Below are positions 46,129 through 55,133 of a stretch of 64,000 nucleotides of DNA, piece by piece. Below the pieces are notes generated by a model, which was not told where the DNA came from, searched no databases, and saw only the letters and a list, made by a program, of their open reading frames with translations. Positions within the stretch are counted from its first letter, which is position 1. Each line of letters starts with the position of its first letter. The stretch lies in contig JAFRNR010000003.1 in assembly GCA_017430085.1 (NCBI GenBank), positions 1 to 64,000 of the forward strand, in the 5' to 3' direction. Origin of the DNA: Lachnospiraceae bacterium (GTDB taxonomy: Bacteria > Bacillota > Clostridia > Lachnospirales > Lachnospiraceae). A program made the position numbers and the translations under genes.

Positions 46129-46602
46129 ATGTCTTATACCGTCCGCCGCGCGGAAAAGCGCGACATCCCCGCCATCATGGACCTGCTCAGGCAGGTCAAC
46201 CGCGTACACGCCGAGGGGCGTCCCGACCTGTTCCGGCTGGCCACCAAGTACACGGAGGACGAACTGGCCGGAATCCTGGATAACGGCCGGACGCCGGTGT
46301 TCATCTGTGAAGACGAAGCCGGCCGCGTCGTCGGTCACGGCTTCTGCATCCTGCAGCGGCCCGGAAACACGCGGCTGCTGCACGATCACCTGACTCTCTA
46401 TATCGACGACATCTGCGTGGACGAGGCGGCGCGCGGGCAGCAGGCCGGCCGTGCCATCTATGAACACATCCTCTCCTACGCGCGGGCGTGCGGCTGCTAC
46501 AACGTCACGCTGAACGTGTGGTGCTGCAACCCCGGGGCGATGAGGTTTTACGAAGCCCTCGGGCTTGAACCGTACAAAATCGGGATGGAAAAGATCCTGT
46601 AA
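46129..46602 (+). CDS. GNAT-family N-acetyltransferase
   Basis: 157 residues. The acetyl-CoA site is IYIDDICVDEAARGQQAGRAI (about residues 87-106; R/Q-x-x-G-x-A) and the C-terminal NPGAMRFYEALGLEPY (about 135-150). AAGGAG lies before the ATG. Substrate unknown. Confidence 0.9.
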   Translation: MSYTVRRAEKRDIPAIMDLLRQVNRVHAEGRPDLFRLATKYTEDELAGILDNGRTPVFICEDEAGRVVGHGFCILQRPGNTRLLHDHLTLYIDDICVDEAARGQQAGRAIYEHILSYARACGCYNVTLNVWCCNPGAMRFYEALGLEPYKIGMEKIL

Positions 46603-46619
46603 ATACCGGAAAAACTGAT

Positions 46620-47744
46620 ATGGAACTGAAGGATATCATTGCCCTTTTTGATGAAAGAGAACCGGCCGACGTAAAGGTCATCGATACCAGCCACGGGGAA
46701 AGCGATTTCCGCGAGGCGGTCATCGTCCGGTGGGACGACGGATCTGCAGCACCGGATTCTGACGACGGTGTTACAGCGCCGGCCCCGGACAGCCGGATGG
46801 TCCTCAAACTGGCGGACAACGGGTTTACCGACCCGGAGCGCATCGCCATGTGGGAACGCCTGACGGAAGAATACCGCAAACAGGGCTGTTACTGCCCGCG
46901 TTTCCTGCGGACTAAATCGGGCGAGTTCCCTTGGGTTGAGTATAAGGGACACCGCTGCGTCGTCTACGGCGAAGAATTCGCCCGTTTCCGCTCCGCGGAC
47001 AGTTTTGATGCGGCGGCCGTCTCCCCGGGCGGGAAATTCACCTATCTGGACGATCTGCTGCGCCTCAACGCGCGCATCGCCGCCGCCCGCCTGGACTTCA
47101 CCGACCTCCCGTCCGCCTGGTGTCTGTTCGAAGTCTTCGACCCGTCCGACGCCGCGGGCGAAGTGACTGAAAATGCGCAGGAATGGCTTGCCTGCGCGGA
47201 AAAACTGCCGGAGCAGTTTCAGGAGCAGGTGGTCCGGATCTGGACCCGCTGGCTGGCCAATCGCGAGTATCTGAAGGCGCGTTATTCCGCGCTTCCTACC
47301 TCCGTATTCCAGGCGGACCTGAACAGTACCAACGTCCTGCTGGACGACGAAGGCCGCTTCGCAGGCCTCATAGATTTCAATCTGGCAGGCCGCGAAACAT
47401 ATCTGAATTACCTGTTTCGGGAAGTGCCGTTCGTCTTCGGAAAAGAAGACAGCACCTCCACCGCCGCTCCGGACAAATCGTCTTCCCTGACCCGCGAGAT
47501 CCTGCAGTGCATCCTCCACGCCATCACTGTGGTCCGCGAAGACTATCCGTTCTGCGAAGCGGAAAAAGACCTGGCGCTCCCCCTCTTCCGCTGCCTCTTC
47601 CCGCTCTGGTTCACCAGTGTGGAACAGCTGAAAGAGGCAAACGGGGAGGCCGGGATCCGGGCCGCGCTGGACGATGCGGAACTGGCGCAGACGATGGACA
47701 TCGATTTCCGCGCCTATATGGAAGGAAGGATGAGCGAACCGTGA
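46620..47744 (+). CDS. APH-fold phosphotransferase, paralogue of 1477-2565
   Basis: 374 residues. Catalytic-loop equivalent VFQADLNSTNVLLDDEG (about residues 225-241), then FAGLIDFNLAGRETYLNYLF (about 243-262). As in the paralogue, Gln occupies the usual His position. N-terminal features shared with the paralogue include VIDTSHGESDFR and RQ-x-YCPRFL. The paired identity of these unusual motifs argues for one specialised family with two copies here. Substrate unknown. Its stop overlaps the next gene (GTGA). Confidence 0.72.
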   Translation: MELKDIIALFDEREPADVKVIDTSHGESDFREAVIVRWDDGSAAPDSDDGVTAPAPDSRMVLKLADNGFTDPERIAMWERLTEEYRKQGCYCPRFLRTKSGEFPWVEYKGHRCVVYGEEFARFRSADSFDAAAVSPGGKFTYLDDLLRLNARIAAARLDFTDLPSAWCLFEVFDPSDAAGEVTENAQEWLACAEKLPEQFQEQVVRIWTRWLANREYLKARYSALPTSVFQADLNSTNVLLDDEGRFAGLIDFNLAGRETYLNYLFREVPFVFGKEDSTSTAAPDKSSSLTREILQCILHAITVVREDYPFCEAEKDLALPLFRCLFPLWFTSVEQLKEANGEAGIRAALDDAELAQTMDIDFRAYMEGRMSEP

Positions 47745-48088
47745 GAAAGTTTGCATATCTGCGCGAACCTCTGCCGCGCGACGAAGGGGCCCCTGTCGTC
47801 AAAATCATGCTTTTTAAGGCGGAAGATGGGGTTTACCTTTTCGAATACACCGATCCGGACGCGGTCTTTTGCTCCGCTGACATCTTTTATGATTCTCTGG
47901 AAGACCTGTACGATGAGTGGAACGGCCGGATCGACGGCCGCGGCTGGACCGGCCTCGCAGACCCTCTGCCCGGCTGCCAGCACGACGCCTTCCTCCCCAT
48001 CCGGATCAAAGGACGCGATACCGGAACGCCGGAGTGGGGGAAGTTTGAAATTATGAAGGATGGAGAATGGGTCGCATATGATTTATGA
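47741..48088 (+). CDS. Unknown protein, coupled to the phosphotransferase
   Basis: 115 residues from a GTG that overlaps the preceding stop. No signal or membrane segment. Contains IMLFKAEDGVYLFEYTDPDA (about residues 22-41), DSLEDLYDEWNGRIDGRGWT and HDAFLPIRIKGRDTGTPEWG, an immunity/regulatory-like small alpha/beta protein by appearance. No family recognised. It overlaps the next gene by 11 bases. Confidence 0.65.
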   Translation: MRKFAYLREPLPRDEGAPVVKIMLFKAEDGVYLFEYTDPDAVFCSADIFYDSLEDLYDEWNGRIDGRGWTGLADPLPGCQHDAFLPIRIKGRDTGTPEWGKFEIMKDGEWVAYDL

Positions 48089-49514
48089 ATTGACTGATAC
48101 ATCAAAAGTGGCAAATCTCTTCGCGGGCATGGACGACACACTGATCCTCTCCTGCCTGCAAAACGTGATGGGCCAGATTTTTGTGACCGACCCGGAGGAG
48201 CCCCGGTCCGCAATGACCTTTCTCGGGCGCTTCGCGTTTTACGCGGGCGAGCCGGACCGGACGCTCGTGGCGGAAAAACCGGAAGGCTTCGTCATCATGG
48301 TGCCGCAGAACGAAGCATGGGCGAAGCTGATCGAAGAATGCTTCCCGCAGGCTGAAAAGGAACTTCGTTATGCGATCCGAAAGAACACGAAATTCGACCG
48401 GGCCAGTCTGGAACGCATCGCCGCTGCCCTGCCCTCCGGGTATGAGGTCCGCCGGATCGACGCGGAAATCTACGATATGTGCATGGCAAGCGGCCTTTTC
48501 ATTGACTGTGTGTGCCATTTCGGCTCGAAGGAGCAATATCTTGAGCACGGCCGCGGCTTTGCGGTCCTGAAGGACGGGCAACTCGTTTCCGCCGCGTCGT
48601 CCTTTACCGTGTACCGCGAGGGTATTGAGATTGAGATCGATACTGTAGAAGAAGAACGCCGCAAGGGTCTCGCGTCCGCGGCCGGCGCCCGCCTGATTCT
48701 CTCCTGCCTCGACGAAGGCCTCTACCCGAGCTGGGACGCCGCCAACATGGATTCCGTGCATCTGGCGGAGAAACTGGGCTACGAATTCAGCCATGAATAC
48801 GTTACTTATTTTGTGAGCGGGGACAGCGAGGGAGCTGCCGCGACGGGAGGAGAAAAAATGCTGAACGAAGAACTGATCCGCAAAACGGAGGCGTTTTTAA
48901 AGCAGAAATTTGACGAAGCCATCTATTTGAACGCGCACCCGGACGCAAAAGCTTACCGCATCGAGCACACCTACCGCGTGGCGAACATCGGCCGGGAGAT
49001 CGCCGCCCGCGAAGGCTTTGACGGGACCGAGATGGTCGTCGCCTGCCTTCTCCACGACATTTCCTACTGCGAGGAATTCGGCGAAGACGGCTGGGTCGGG
49101 CACGGCCGGCGCGCCGCGCAGATCGCCCGCCCGTTCCTGGAAGAACTGGGGCTGGCAGAGGACCGTATTCAGGACATCTGCTACGGGATCGCTATCCACG
49201 TGGACGACAAAGCGGATTTCCCCGGCGAGCGGACACCCTTCGCGCTTTCGGTCGGCGACGCGGACAACATCGACCGTTTCGACGTCTACCGCATCCACGA
49301 AAGCCTTGTATACGAAGGATTTCTGGATAAACCTTTTGACGAAAAGTGCGCGTTTGTGGAAAAAAGGCTCGCCCGGCTGCGCGAGCTGAAGGACATGCCG
49401 ATGGGGACCAACGCCGCGGAAGAACTGTGGAAAGAGCGGCTCGGCTTCTACATCACGTTTTTCGAGAAGCTGGCTGCCCAGCTGGAACAGAGCACGAAAA
49501 TCTACGGAGGATAA
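48078..49514 (+). CDS. GNAT acetyltransferase fused to an HD-domain phosphohydrolase
   Basis: 478 residues. Residues 1 to about 255 form a ZmaR-like GNAT protein (PF12746 type): YEVRRIDAEIYDMCMAS (about 121-137), a beta-rich ITVEEERRKGLASAAGARLI acetyl-CoA site, then SWDAANMDSVHLAEKLGYEF (about 218-237). After a short linker a HD domain follows (about 265-478): HTYRVANIGREIAAREG, CLLHDISYCEEFG, GHGRRAA and IAIHVDDKADF, the H...HD...D pattern. The GNAT half and the HD half are normally separate proteins. A start at 48060 (six residues earlier) is possible. Confidence 0.8.
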   Translation: MIYELTDTSKVANLFAGMDDTLILSCLQNVMGQIFVTDPEEPRSAMTFLGRFAFYAGEPDRTLVAEKPEGFVIMVPQNEAWAKLIEECFPQAEKELRYAIRKNTKFDRASLERIAAALPSGYEVRRIDAEIYDMCMASGLFIDCVCHFGSKEQYLEHGRGFAVLKDGQLVSAASSFTVYREGIEIEIDTVEEERRKGLASAAGARLILSCLDEGLYPSWDAANMDSVHLAEKLGYEFSHEYVTYFVSGDSEGAAATGGEKMLNEELIRKTEAFLKQKFDEAIYLNAHPDAKAYRIEHTYRVANIGREIAAREGFDGTEMVVACLLHDISYCEEFGEDGWVGHGRRAAQIARPFLEELGLAEDRIQDICYGIAIHVDDKADFPGERTPFALSVGDADNIDRFDVYRIHESLVYEGFLDKPFDEKCAFVEKRLARLRELKDMPMGTNAAEELWKERLGFYITFFEKLAAQLEQSTKIYGG

Positions 49515-49517
49515 ATC

Positions 49518-49751
49518 ATGATGGAATCATATCGGGACGAATACGTCTCCCTCTGCCCTTACTGCGGCGGTACGGAAATGATCGAAGCCTTTCAGAACGG
49601 ATACGCCGTGGTGTCGGCGACCGGCAACAAACTGGGCGGAAAGCCGCTGTATCACTCGATCTGCAGAAGGTGCGGGAGCGTGGTCAGGAGTTACGTAAAA
49701 GAGCCCGAAAAACTGTTGAAGCGGAAAGACAGAAATGAAACAGATATTTGA
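49518..49751 (+). CDS. Small zinc-ribbon protein
   Basis: 77 residues with CPYCGG (about residues 13-18) and CRRCGS (about 49-54), a zinc ribbon. Otherwise unfamiliar. It starts 3 bases after the previous stop and overlaps the next gene by 17 bases, so it is probably co-translated. Confidence 0.7.
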   Translation: MMESYRDEYVSLCPYCGGTEMIEAFQNGYAVVSATGNKLGGKPLYHSICRRCGSVVRSYVKEPEKLLKRKDRNETDI

Positions 49752-50772
49752 GTCGGACAACATCAGTTTTGTGGAAGTATCCGAACGGCTGGTGCCGGAT
49801 TACCTCATCATGGTCAACGATTACGAGCACGTGAACCGGTTCATCGGCGGCCTGCGGAAAACGTTTACGGAGGAGCAGGAAATCGCGTGGGTGCGGGGAA
49901 AGCGCGAGGAAAACGCCCCCGTCTTTTCCATGATCGAAAAGGAAAGCGGGCGGTTCATCGGGAACATTGAATTGATGGATCTGTCCGAAACCGGGGGGGA
50001 ACTCGGGATCGCGATCACGGCGGAGATGCAGGACAAGGGATACGGGACGGAAGCCGTAAAGGCGTTCATCGCGTACGCGATGGAGCGGTGGGGGCTGAGA
50101 CGGATCTTCCTGCGGACCAGCCCCGGCAACGCCCGGGCCATCCGCGTGTACGAAAAATGCGGGTTCCGAGAATATGACCGCTCGGAGAAGCACGTATTCA
50201 TGGAGGTATCCCGCCCGGATCCGAAACAGGGAACGACGGAGAATAAGGCGCCGGGAAGCCGGATCATCATCCTGGGCAGCCCGGGCAGCGGGAAAAGCAC
50301 GTTTGCGCGGGGCCTGCAGGAGCGGACCGGTCTCCCGCTGTTCCACCTGGACAACATCTGGTGGCGGGCGGACCGGACGCATATCAGCCGGGACGAGTTC
50401 GACCGGCAGCTGCAGGCGGTCATGCAGGGCGGCAAATGGATCCTGGACGGTGATTACAGCCGGACGTACGAGGTGCGGTTCCAGGCCTGCGATACCGTCA
50501 TTTTTCTGGATTTCAGCGAAGAAGTCTGCCTGCGCGGCATCGCGGAACGGCTCGGCCGGGTCAGGCCCGACATCCCCTGGTCGGAGGACCGGCCCGATCC
50601 CGAACTGGAGGAACTGGTCCGGAAGTACCGTACGGAAAACCGGCCGGAAGTGTACGCCCTGATCGAAAAATATCCGGACAAAAAGGTTTTTGTCTTCCGG
50701 ACACGGGAAGAAGCGGATGCCTGGCTTAAGGACAGCGCAGTTCGATCACAACGATCTCCGGCCGGTTGTTGA
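49735..50772 (+). CDS. RimJ/RimL-type GNAT fused to a P-loop kinase (FlaR-like)
   Basis: 345 residues. Residues 1 to about 160 are a RimJ-type GNAT: IGNIELMDLSETGGELGIAI and MQDKGYGTEAVKAFIAYAME (about 101-120), then GNARAIRVYEKCGFREYDRS. A linker (PDPKQGTTENKAPG) leads to an adenylate-kinase-like P-loop domain from about 175: ILGSPGSGKSTFARGLQ (Walker A GSPGSGKST), PLFHLDNIWWR, VIFLDFSEEVCLRGI and the DNA-topology/FlaR-type ending. Both halves look complete. The 3' end overlaps the opposing phosphoesterase gene by 47 bases. Confidence 0.82.
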   Translation: MKQIFESDNISFVEVSERLVPDYLIMVNDYEHVNRFIGGLRKTFTEEQEIAWVRGKREENAPVFSMIEKESGRFIGNIELMDLSETGGELGIAITAEMQDKGYGTEAVKAFIAYAMERWGLRRIFLRTSPGNARAIRVYEKCGFREYDRSEKHVFMEVSRPDPKQGTTENKAPGSRIIILGSPGSGKSTFARGLQERTGLPLFHLDNIWWRADRTHISRDEFDRQLQAVMQGGKWILDGDYSRTYEVRFQACDTVIFLDFSEEVCLRGIAERLGRVRPDIPWSEDRPDPELEELVRKYRTENRPEVYALIEKYPDKKVFVFRTREEADAWLKDSAVRSQRSPAGC

Positions 50773-51562
50773 AGCGCACCGGGATAATGCTGTTGCCGAT
50801 GCCCCGGCTGACGATCATGACCGTGCCGTCTTTCTCGTATTGCCCCGCGTCATATTTCGGGAACAGGCCCTGGCCGGGGGCAACAAGTCCGCCGATGAAA
50901 GGCAGACGGAACTGGCCGCCGTGGGCGTGGCCGCTCAGGACCAGGTCGACGTTATTCGAAACGTACGCAGAGAAAGCTTCCGGCCGGTGAGACAGCAGGA
51001 TGCAGAAATCATCCGTTAAAGCCATCGTTTTCAGGCGGGCTCCCAGGATGGATTCCGCGGACAGGCTGATATCCGAAAAATCCGGATCTTCCAGGCCGGC
51101 CACGCGGACCGTTTCGCCGTTCCGTGTGATCTCCGCGGACTCATTATGTAATACAATAACCCCTGCGCTGAGCAGTTTCTGTTCCAGCACAGGGTATTCT
51201 TTTATATTGGCCTCGTGATTTCCCGTCACATAATAACACGGCGCGATCGCAGTCAGGCGCCGGACCAGGTCCTCCGCGGCATCGATATCCGTGCGGTTGG
51301 AGTCGACCAGGTCCCCGGTAATGGCGATCACGTCCGGCTTTTCTTTTTCGATCAGTTCGATGAGCCGGCGGTTGTTTTCCCCGAATCTTGCATCGTGCAC
51401 ATCCGAAATGAGAGCGATCCGGAAGCCGTCAAAAGACGCAGGGATTCGGCCGGACGAAACGGTAAAACGCGTGACCCCGACGGTCACGTTGCCCCAGACC
51501 GTCCAGATCACAAGGATCAGCAGCACGGCGCACAGGATGATCCGCTTCCGCTTTTTCTTCAT
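50726..51562 (-). CDS. Membrane-anchored metallophosphoesterase (YkuE/YaeI type)
   Basis: 278 residues. N-terminal signal anchor (about residues 5-25, RKRIILCAVLLILVIWTVWG), then the calcineurin-like signature: LISDVHDARFGENN (about 50-63), ITGDLVD (about 80-86), YVTGNHEANI (about 111-120) and LSGHAHGGQFRLP (about 209-221). The substrate is probably an envelope phospho-compound. It follows the M48 protease with a 4-base overlap. Confidence 0.9.
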   Translation of the reverse strand: MKKKRKRIILCAVLLILVIWTVWGNVTVGVTRFTVSSGRIPASFDGFRIALISDVHDARFGENNRRLIELIEKEKPDVIAITGDLVDSNRTDIDAAEDLVRRLTAIAPCYYVTGNHEANIKEYPVLEQKLLSAGVIVLHNESAEITRNGETVRVAGLEDPDFSDISLSAESILGARLKTMALTDDFCILLSHRPEAFSAYVSNNVDLVLSGHAHGGQFRLPFIGGLVAPGQGLFPKYDAGQYEKDGTVMIVSRGIGNSIIPVRFNNRPEIVVIELRCP

Positions 51563-52809
51563 TCCGCCTCCTCAGCCGCGGGCTCCTCTTCTCCTCCGAG
51601 TTTCTGCAGCGCTTCGATCCGCTGCGCCGTCGTCGGGTGCGAATAGGTCAAGGCGACCAGGAGCGGGGAGGGGGCGACGTCGGAGAAGTTTTCCCGCGTC
51701 AGTTTTTTCAGGCCCGAGATGAGGGCGGCGGCATAGCCCTCCTGCGCGGCGTGCGCATCCGCGCGGTATTCGGCGCGGCGGGAGAAATGGCTCGTCAGAA
51801 GGCCGAAAAGGGGCATGAACAGGGCAAACTCCACGCTAATGATCAGGATCAGGGCGAGGCCGTAATTGATCTTCGAAAAACCGAAAGCCTCGAACAGGGC
51901 CGGCGAGCGGAGCGTGAGCCAGGCCAGCAGGCCGATGATCAGCATCTGGACGAACGTCAGGATCTGGCTCCGCAGCGTGTCCTTGTGCAGGCCGTGGCCC
52001 AGTTCGTGGGCGAAAACGGCGCAGATCTCATCGTCCGTCATCTGCTCCAACAGGGTATCGTACAGCACGATCGTCTTCATCTTCCCGAAGCCCGCGAAAT
52101 AGGCGTTGGACTTGCTGGAACGGCGGGAGGCGTCCATGACCTTGATCGCGCGGACCTTGTAGCCGTTCTTTTCCAGCAGCGCCGTGAGCCGGCCGCGCAG
52201 TTCCCCTTCCGGGAGCGGCGTGAATTTGTTGAACAGGCGGCTGAACAGCGGATAGAGGAAGGAGAAAAAGAGCACGAACACGGTCATCACGCCAGCAAAG
52301 ACCAGGATGAGCCAGTCTCCGAATTTTCTGTGCAGGCCCATGAGTGCGCTCCCGATCCCGATCATCAGACCCAGTCCGATCACCAGCTGCTTGACGGTGT
52401 CGAGCGCGAAGGTCTTTTTCGTCGTCCGGTTGAAGCCGTATTTTCCTTCGATGACCATCGTGTCATAGTAAGAAAACGGCAGCGTGAGCAGGGAAGCCGC
52501 CGTGTTCAGAAGGATCACGGCGAACATCTGCGTCCAGTCGTCCGGTTTGAAGAGGCCCGCAAAGGCGGCATAGAGATTGAAGACCAGGAGGACCAGGTCG
52601 ATCACGAAACCGGCCGCCTGATTCCAGCAGTTCAGCCGGCACTTCTCCGCGTTGTACTCCTGCTGCCTGGCGTAAGTCTCCGCGTCGTACACGTCCGCGA
52701 CGCAGGCCGGGATCGGGTTCCGGGCGGACGTCTGCTTCAGGCGATTCAGCAGCAGGCCATACAGAAAGACCAGGGTCAGAGCGGCGATCACGGCGATTTT
52801 GATGATCAT
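51559..52809 (-). CDS. M48 (Ste24-like) zinc metalloprotease
   Basis: 416 residues with several membrane helices. Zinc motif VFAHELGHGLHKD (HEXXH, about residues 267-279), third ligand region SRRAEYRADAHAAQEGYA (about 340-357; E-x-x-A-D). Typical CAAX-prenyl protease-type layout in bacteria, involved in membrane protein quality control. It precedes the phosphoesterase with a 4-base overlap. Confidence 0.9.
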   Translation of the reverse strand: MIIKIAVIAALTLVFLYGLLLNRLKQTSARNPIPACVADVYDAETYARQQEYNAEKCRLNCWNQAAGFVIDLVLLVFNLYAAFAGLFKPDDWTQMFAVILLNTAASLLTLPFSYYDTMVIEGKYGFNRTTKKTFALDTVKQLVIGLGLMIGIGSALMGLHRKFGDWLILVFAGVMTVFVLFFSFLYPLFSRLFNKFTPLPEGELRGRLTALLEKNGYKVRAIKVMDASRRSSKSNAYFAGFGKMKTIVLYDTLLEQMTDDEICAVFAHELGHGLHKDTLRSQILTFVQMLIIGLLAWLTLRSPALFEAFGFSKINYGLALILIISVEFALFMPLFGLLTSHFSRRAEYRADAHAAQEGYAAALISGLKKLTRENFSDVAPSPLLVALTYSHPTTAQRIEALQKLGGEEEPAAEEAE

Positions 52810-52924
52810 CAGGGGTTCCCCCTTCCCGCCTTTCAGGCGAATGTGTCTTTTGTTATATCACATTTTCCGGAAGAAACAAAGCCCTGAAGAGTCCCGGCTG
52901 CCGCGGCATTTTCCCTTCCGCCTC

Positions 52925-52953
52925 TTGCGGCTGCGGGACGGACGGCGTATAAT
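52925..52953 (+). promoter_or_regulatory. Promoter for the thioesterase operon
   Basis: TTGCGG (52925-52930), 17-base spacer, TATAAT (52948-52953). Confidence 0.65.
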
Positions 52954-52988
52954 ATCAATGACAAATGTGCCGGAAGAAGGACTGGGAA

Positions 52989-53405
52989 ATGGAACCGTAC
53001 AAACACATCGTGCAATACTATGAAACGGACCGGATGGGCGTCACGCACCATTCGAACTATATCCGCTGGATGGAGGAAGCGCGGGTCGATTTCCTGCGGC
53101 AGATCGGCTGGGGCTACGACAAATTGGAGGCGGCGGGGGTCCTCTCCCCGGTCACAGCCGTCGAATGCCGCTACCGCGCGTCCACGACGTTTTCAGACGA
53201 GGTCACAGTCCGCGTGACGGTCCGGGAATTCAACGGCGTCGTGCTGAAACTGCAGTACCGGATGACCGGACCGGAAGGCCGGACCGTGTTCGAAGGCGTC
53301 TCCGAACACTGCTTCCTGAACAATAAGGGGCGGATCGTCCGGCTGAAGAAGGAGCAGCCGGAGTTTTATGAGGTGCTGACGTCGTTTGTGCGGGAGGAAC
53401 CGTAA
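52989..53405 (+). CDS. Acyl-CoA thioesterase, YbgC/4HBT type
   Basis: 138 residues, hotdog fold. Catalytic region YYETDRMGVTHHSNYIRWME (about residues 10-29; the Asp of D-x-M-G-x-x-x-x-x-N-Y) and the following ARVDFLRQIG. Hydrolyses acyl-CoA; substrate unknown. The ATG at 52989 has AAGGA upstream; an in-frame ATG 24 bases earlier would place the ribosome-binding site inside the gene. Confidence 0.88.
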   Translation: MEPYKHIVQYYETDRMGVTHHSNYIRWMEEARVDFLRQIGWGYDKLEAAGVLSPVTAVECRYRASTTFSDEVTVRVTVREFNGVVLKLQYRMTGPEGRTVFEGVSEHCFLNNKGRIVRLKKEQPEFYEVLTSFVREEP

Positions 53406-53426
53406 TAACCACGTCCGGAGGGAAAA

Positions 53427-54176
53427 ATGTACGTCAGAATTGAAAAGCCAAACGGAGAACCGCCTTACCGATCTCTTGTCTACGGGATGCTTGGGAAAAG
53501 CATCTTTTCGCAGTATATCGTTCTGGATCCGGATTCCGACTGTTTCGAATTGATCGATAACTTCTGGGGACACGACAGTTCTGAAAGATCCCGCGTGCTT
53601 ACGATCCAGTCTGACCGGTCCGGTTTTACGGAACTGACAGGTTCTGCTCTCCTGCGGCTTAAGTTTTTCGCTAAAGAGCGGGGAATCGACTGTTCGGACA
53701 TCGATTATTTGAGCGGTTATCCGGACGTTTGCACGGATCACGCTTTTCTTTGCGATCTGCTGACCGGACGCCGTGTCCCCCGTTCGCAATGCACCATTCA
53801 GCTGCGGGACCTGCCTGACAAAGACGAATGGACTTATCTTGACACGCAGGAAGAACTGGACCGGTTTATGCACTTATTCGCCGGTTTCCATGATGCAGCG
53901 CTGAGCAGCATGCAATACATCCAGGATGATGAAGGGACCAGAACGATCACCGCCGTTTTTGACAACCGCTGCTGGTACGGCGTTGCCGCACTTTGCTTTG
54001 AAGGGGTGTCCAGCTTTCAGTTTACACCGACCCCGCCGCAGCCGTACAGGATCACGATGGGTGAATACCAGTGGGCCGAATTCCGGATCACGCCCAGAGA
54101 AGGCGTATACTGGGCGGATTCCGAAGGGGAAAACATCATCAGGGCGTACAGTGTCAAGTGGAAAAAGGTGGAATAA
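53427..54176 (+). CDS. Unknown soluble protein
   Basis: 249 residues, no signal or membrane segment. The N-terminal part has SIFSQYIVLDPDSDCFELID; the C-terminal part is a beta-rich domain with FAGFHDAALSSMQYIQDDEG (about residues 151-170), CWYGVAALCFEGVSSFQF and REGVYWADSEGENIIRAYSV, which is the arrangement seen in several DUF/immunity-like proteins that begin with a FHDxxl motif. No confident assignment. Lower GC than neighbours. AGGAGG-like site (GGAGGG) before the ATG. Confidence 0.65.
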   Translation: MYVRIEKPNGEPPYRSLVYGMLGKSIFSQYIVLDPDSDCFELIDNFWGHDSSERSRVLTIQSDRSGFTELTGSALLRLKFFAKERGIDCSDIDYLSGYPDVCTDHAFLCDLLTGRRVPRSQCTIQLRDLPDKDEWTYLDTQEELDRFMHLFAGFHDAALSSMQYIQDDEGTRTITAVFDNRCWYGVAALCFEGVSSFQFTPTPPQPYRITMGEYQWAEFRITPREGVYWADSEGENIIRAYSVKWKKVE

Positions 54177-54191
54177 ACCGGGAGGGATCAC

Positions 54192-55061
54192 ATGCTATTC
54201 CTAATTCTGGCTGCTTTCAGCAGCGCTGTCCTGACTCTGGTCCTGAAGCTTTTCCGGGACCCGGAGGGGAACCGTTTCGGCATTCTGCTGGGCAATTACC
54301 TGACCTGCGCGCTGATCGCTTTCCTTCAAATGCCGGAAAAAGGGGGCGTGTTTGCCGTGAGCGCCTCCACGCTGGTGATGAGTTTCATCGGCGGCGTGCT
54401 GTTCGTGGCAGGGCTGGTCATGATCCAAACCAGTGTGGACCGGAACGGAGCCACGCTGACCGCGGCGTTTTCCAAGCTGGGACTCATTATCCCTCTTCTC
54501 ATCAGTTTTCTGTTTTTCGGGGAAGTGCCCTCTCTTCTGAAACTGCTGGGGCTAGGCCTGACCATCGGTGCGATCCTCCTGATCAATCTCGGCTCCGGTG
54601 ACAAAGCACAGGCCGCCGCGGGATCCGAAGAAGGACGCATAAGCCTGACGGTGCTGCTTCTGACTCTGCTGGCAAACGGCTGCGCCGAGAGCATGGCCAA
54701 AGTCTTCTCGCACCTGGGGGATCCGCGGGAAGATGCCCGCTATTTTTTCTTCCTCTTTCTGACGGCAGCCATACTGACTTTCCTTCTGTCCGCTGCGGAA
54801 AAGCGGAAAAGCGGCAGGCGGCTGCGGATCCGTGAACTGGCTGCCGGGATCCTGGCCGGGATCCCCAATTATTTCTGCTCGTATTTCCTGCTGAAAGCGC
54901 TGCTCGAACTGCCCGCCACGCTGGTCTATCCTGTCTTCAGCGTGGGGTCCATCCTGCTGGTGACGCTGGCCGGAACGTTCTTTTTCCGGGAACATCTCAG
55001 CCGCCGGCAGCTGTACGGCCTGGGGCTGATCCTCGGCGCGCTGGTACTGCTGAATCTCTAA
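54192..55061 (+). CDS. EamA-family DMT permease
   Basis: 289 residues, ten hydrophobic helices in two EamA repeats; the repeat ends are recognisable in LLISFLFFGEVPSLLKLLGL (about residues 100-119) and LLVTLAGTFFFREHLSRRQL (about 255-274). Export of small metabolites is the usual role. It starts 15 bases after the 53427 gene. Confidence 0.85.
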   Translation: MLFLILAAFSSAVLTLVLKLFRDPEGNRFGILLGNYLTCALIAFLQMPEKGGVFAVSASTLVMSFIGGVLFVAGLVMIQTSVDRNGATLTAAFSKLGLIIPLLISFLFFGEVPSLLKLLGLGLTIGAILLINLGSGDKAQAAAGSEEGRISLTVLLLTLLANGCAESMAKVFSHLGDPREDARYFFFLFLTAAILTFLLSAAEKRKSGRRLRIRELAAGILAGIPNYFCSYFLLKALLELPATLVYPVFSVGSILLVTLAGTFFFREHLSRRQLYGLGLILGALVLLNL

Positions 55062-55069
55062 AAAAGAAC

Positions 55070-55098
55070 TGTACACGGTGCTAAAACATCTCTATAAT
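55070..55098 (+). promoter_or_regulatory. Candidate promoter for the radical SAM cluster
   Basis: TGTACA (55070-55075), 17-base spacer, TATAAT (55093-55098), 36 bases before the radical SAM start. The -35 is weak. Confidence 0.45.
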
Positions 55099-55133
55099 AA
55101 GGATAAACAAAATGAAAACGTCAGGGGGTAATT

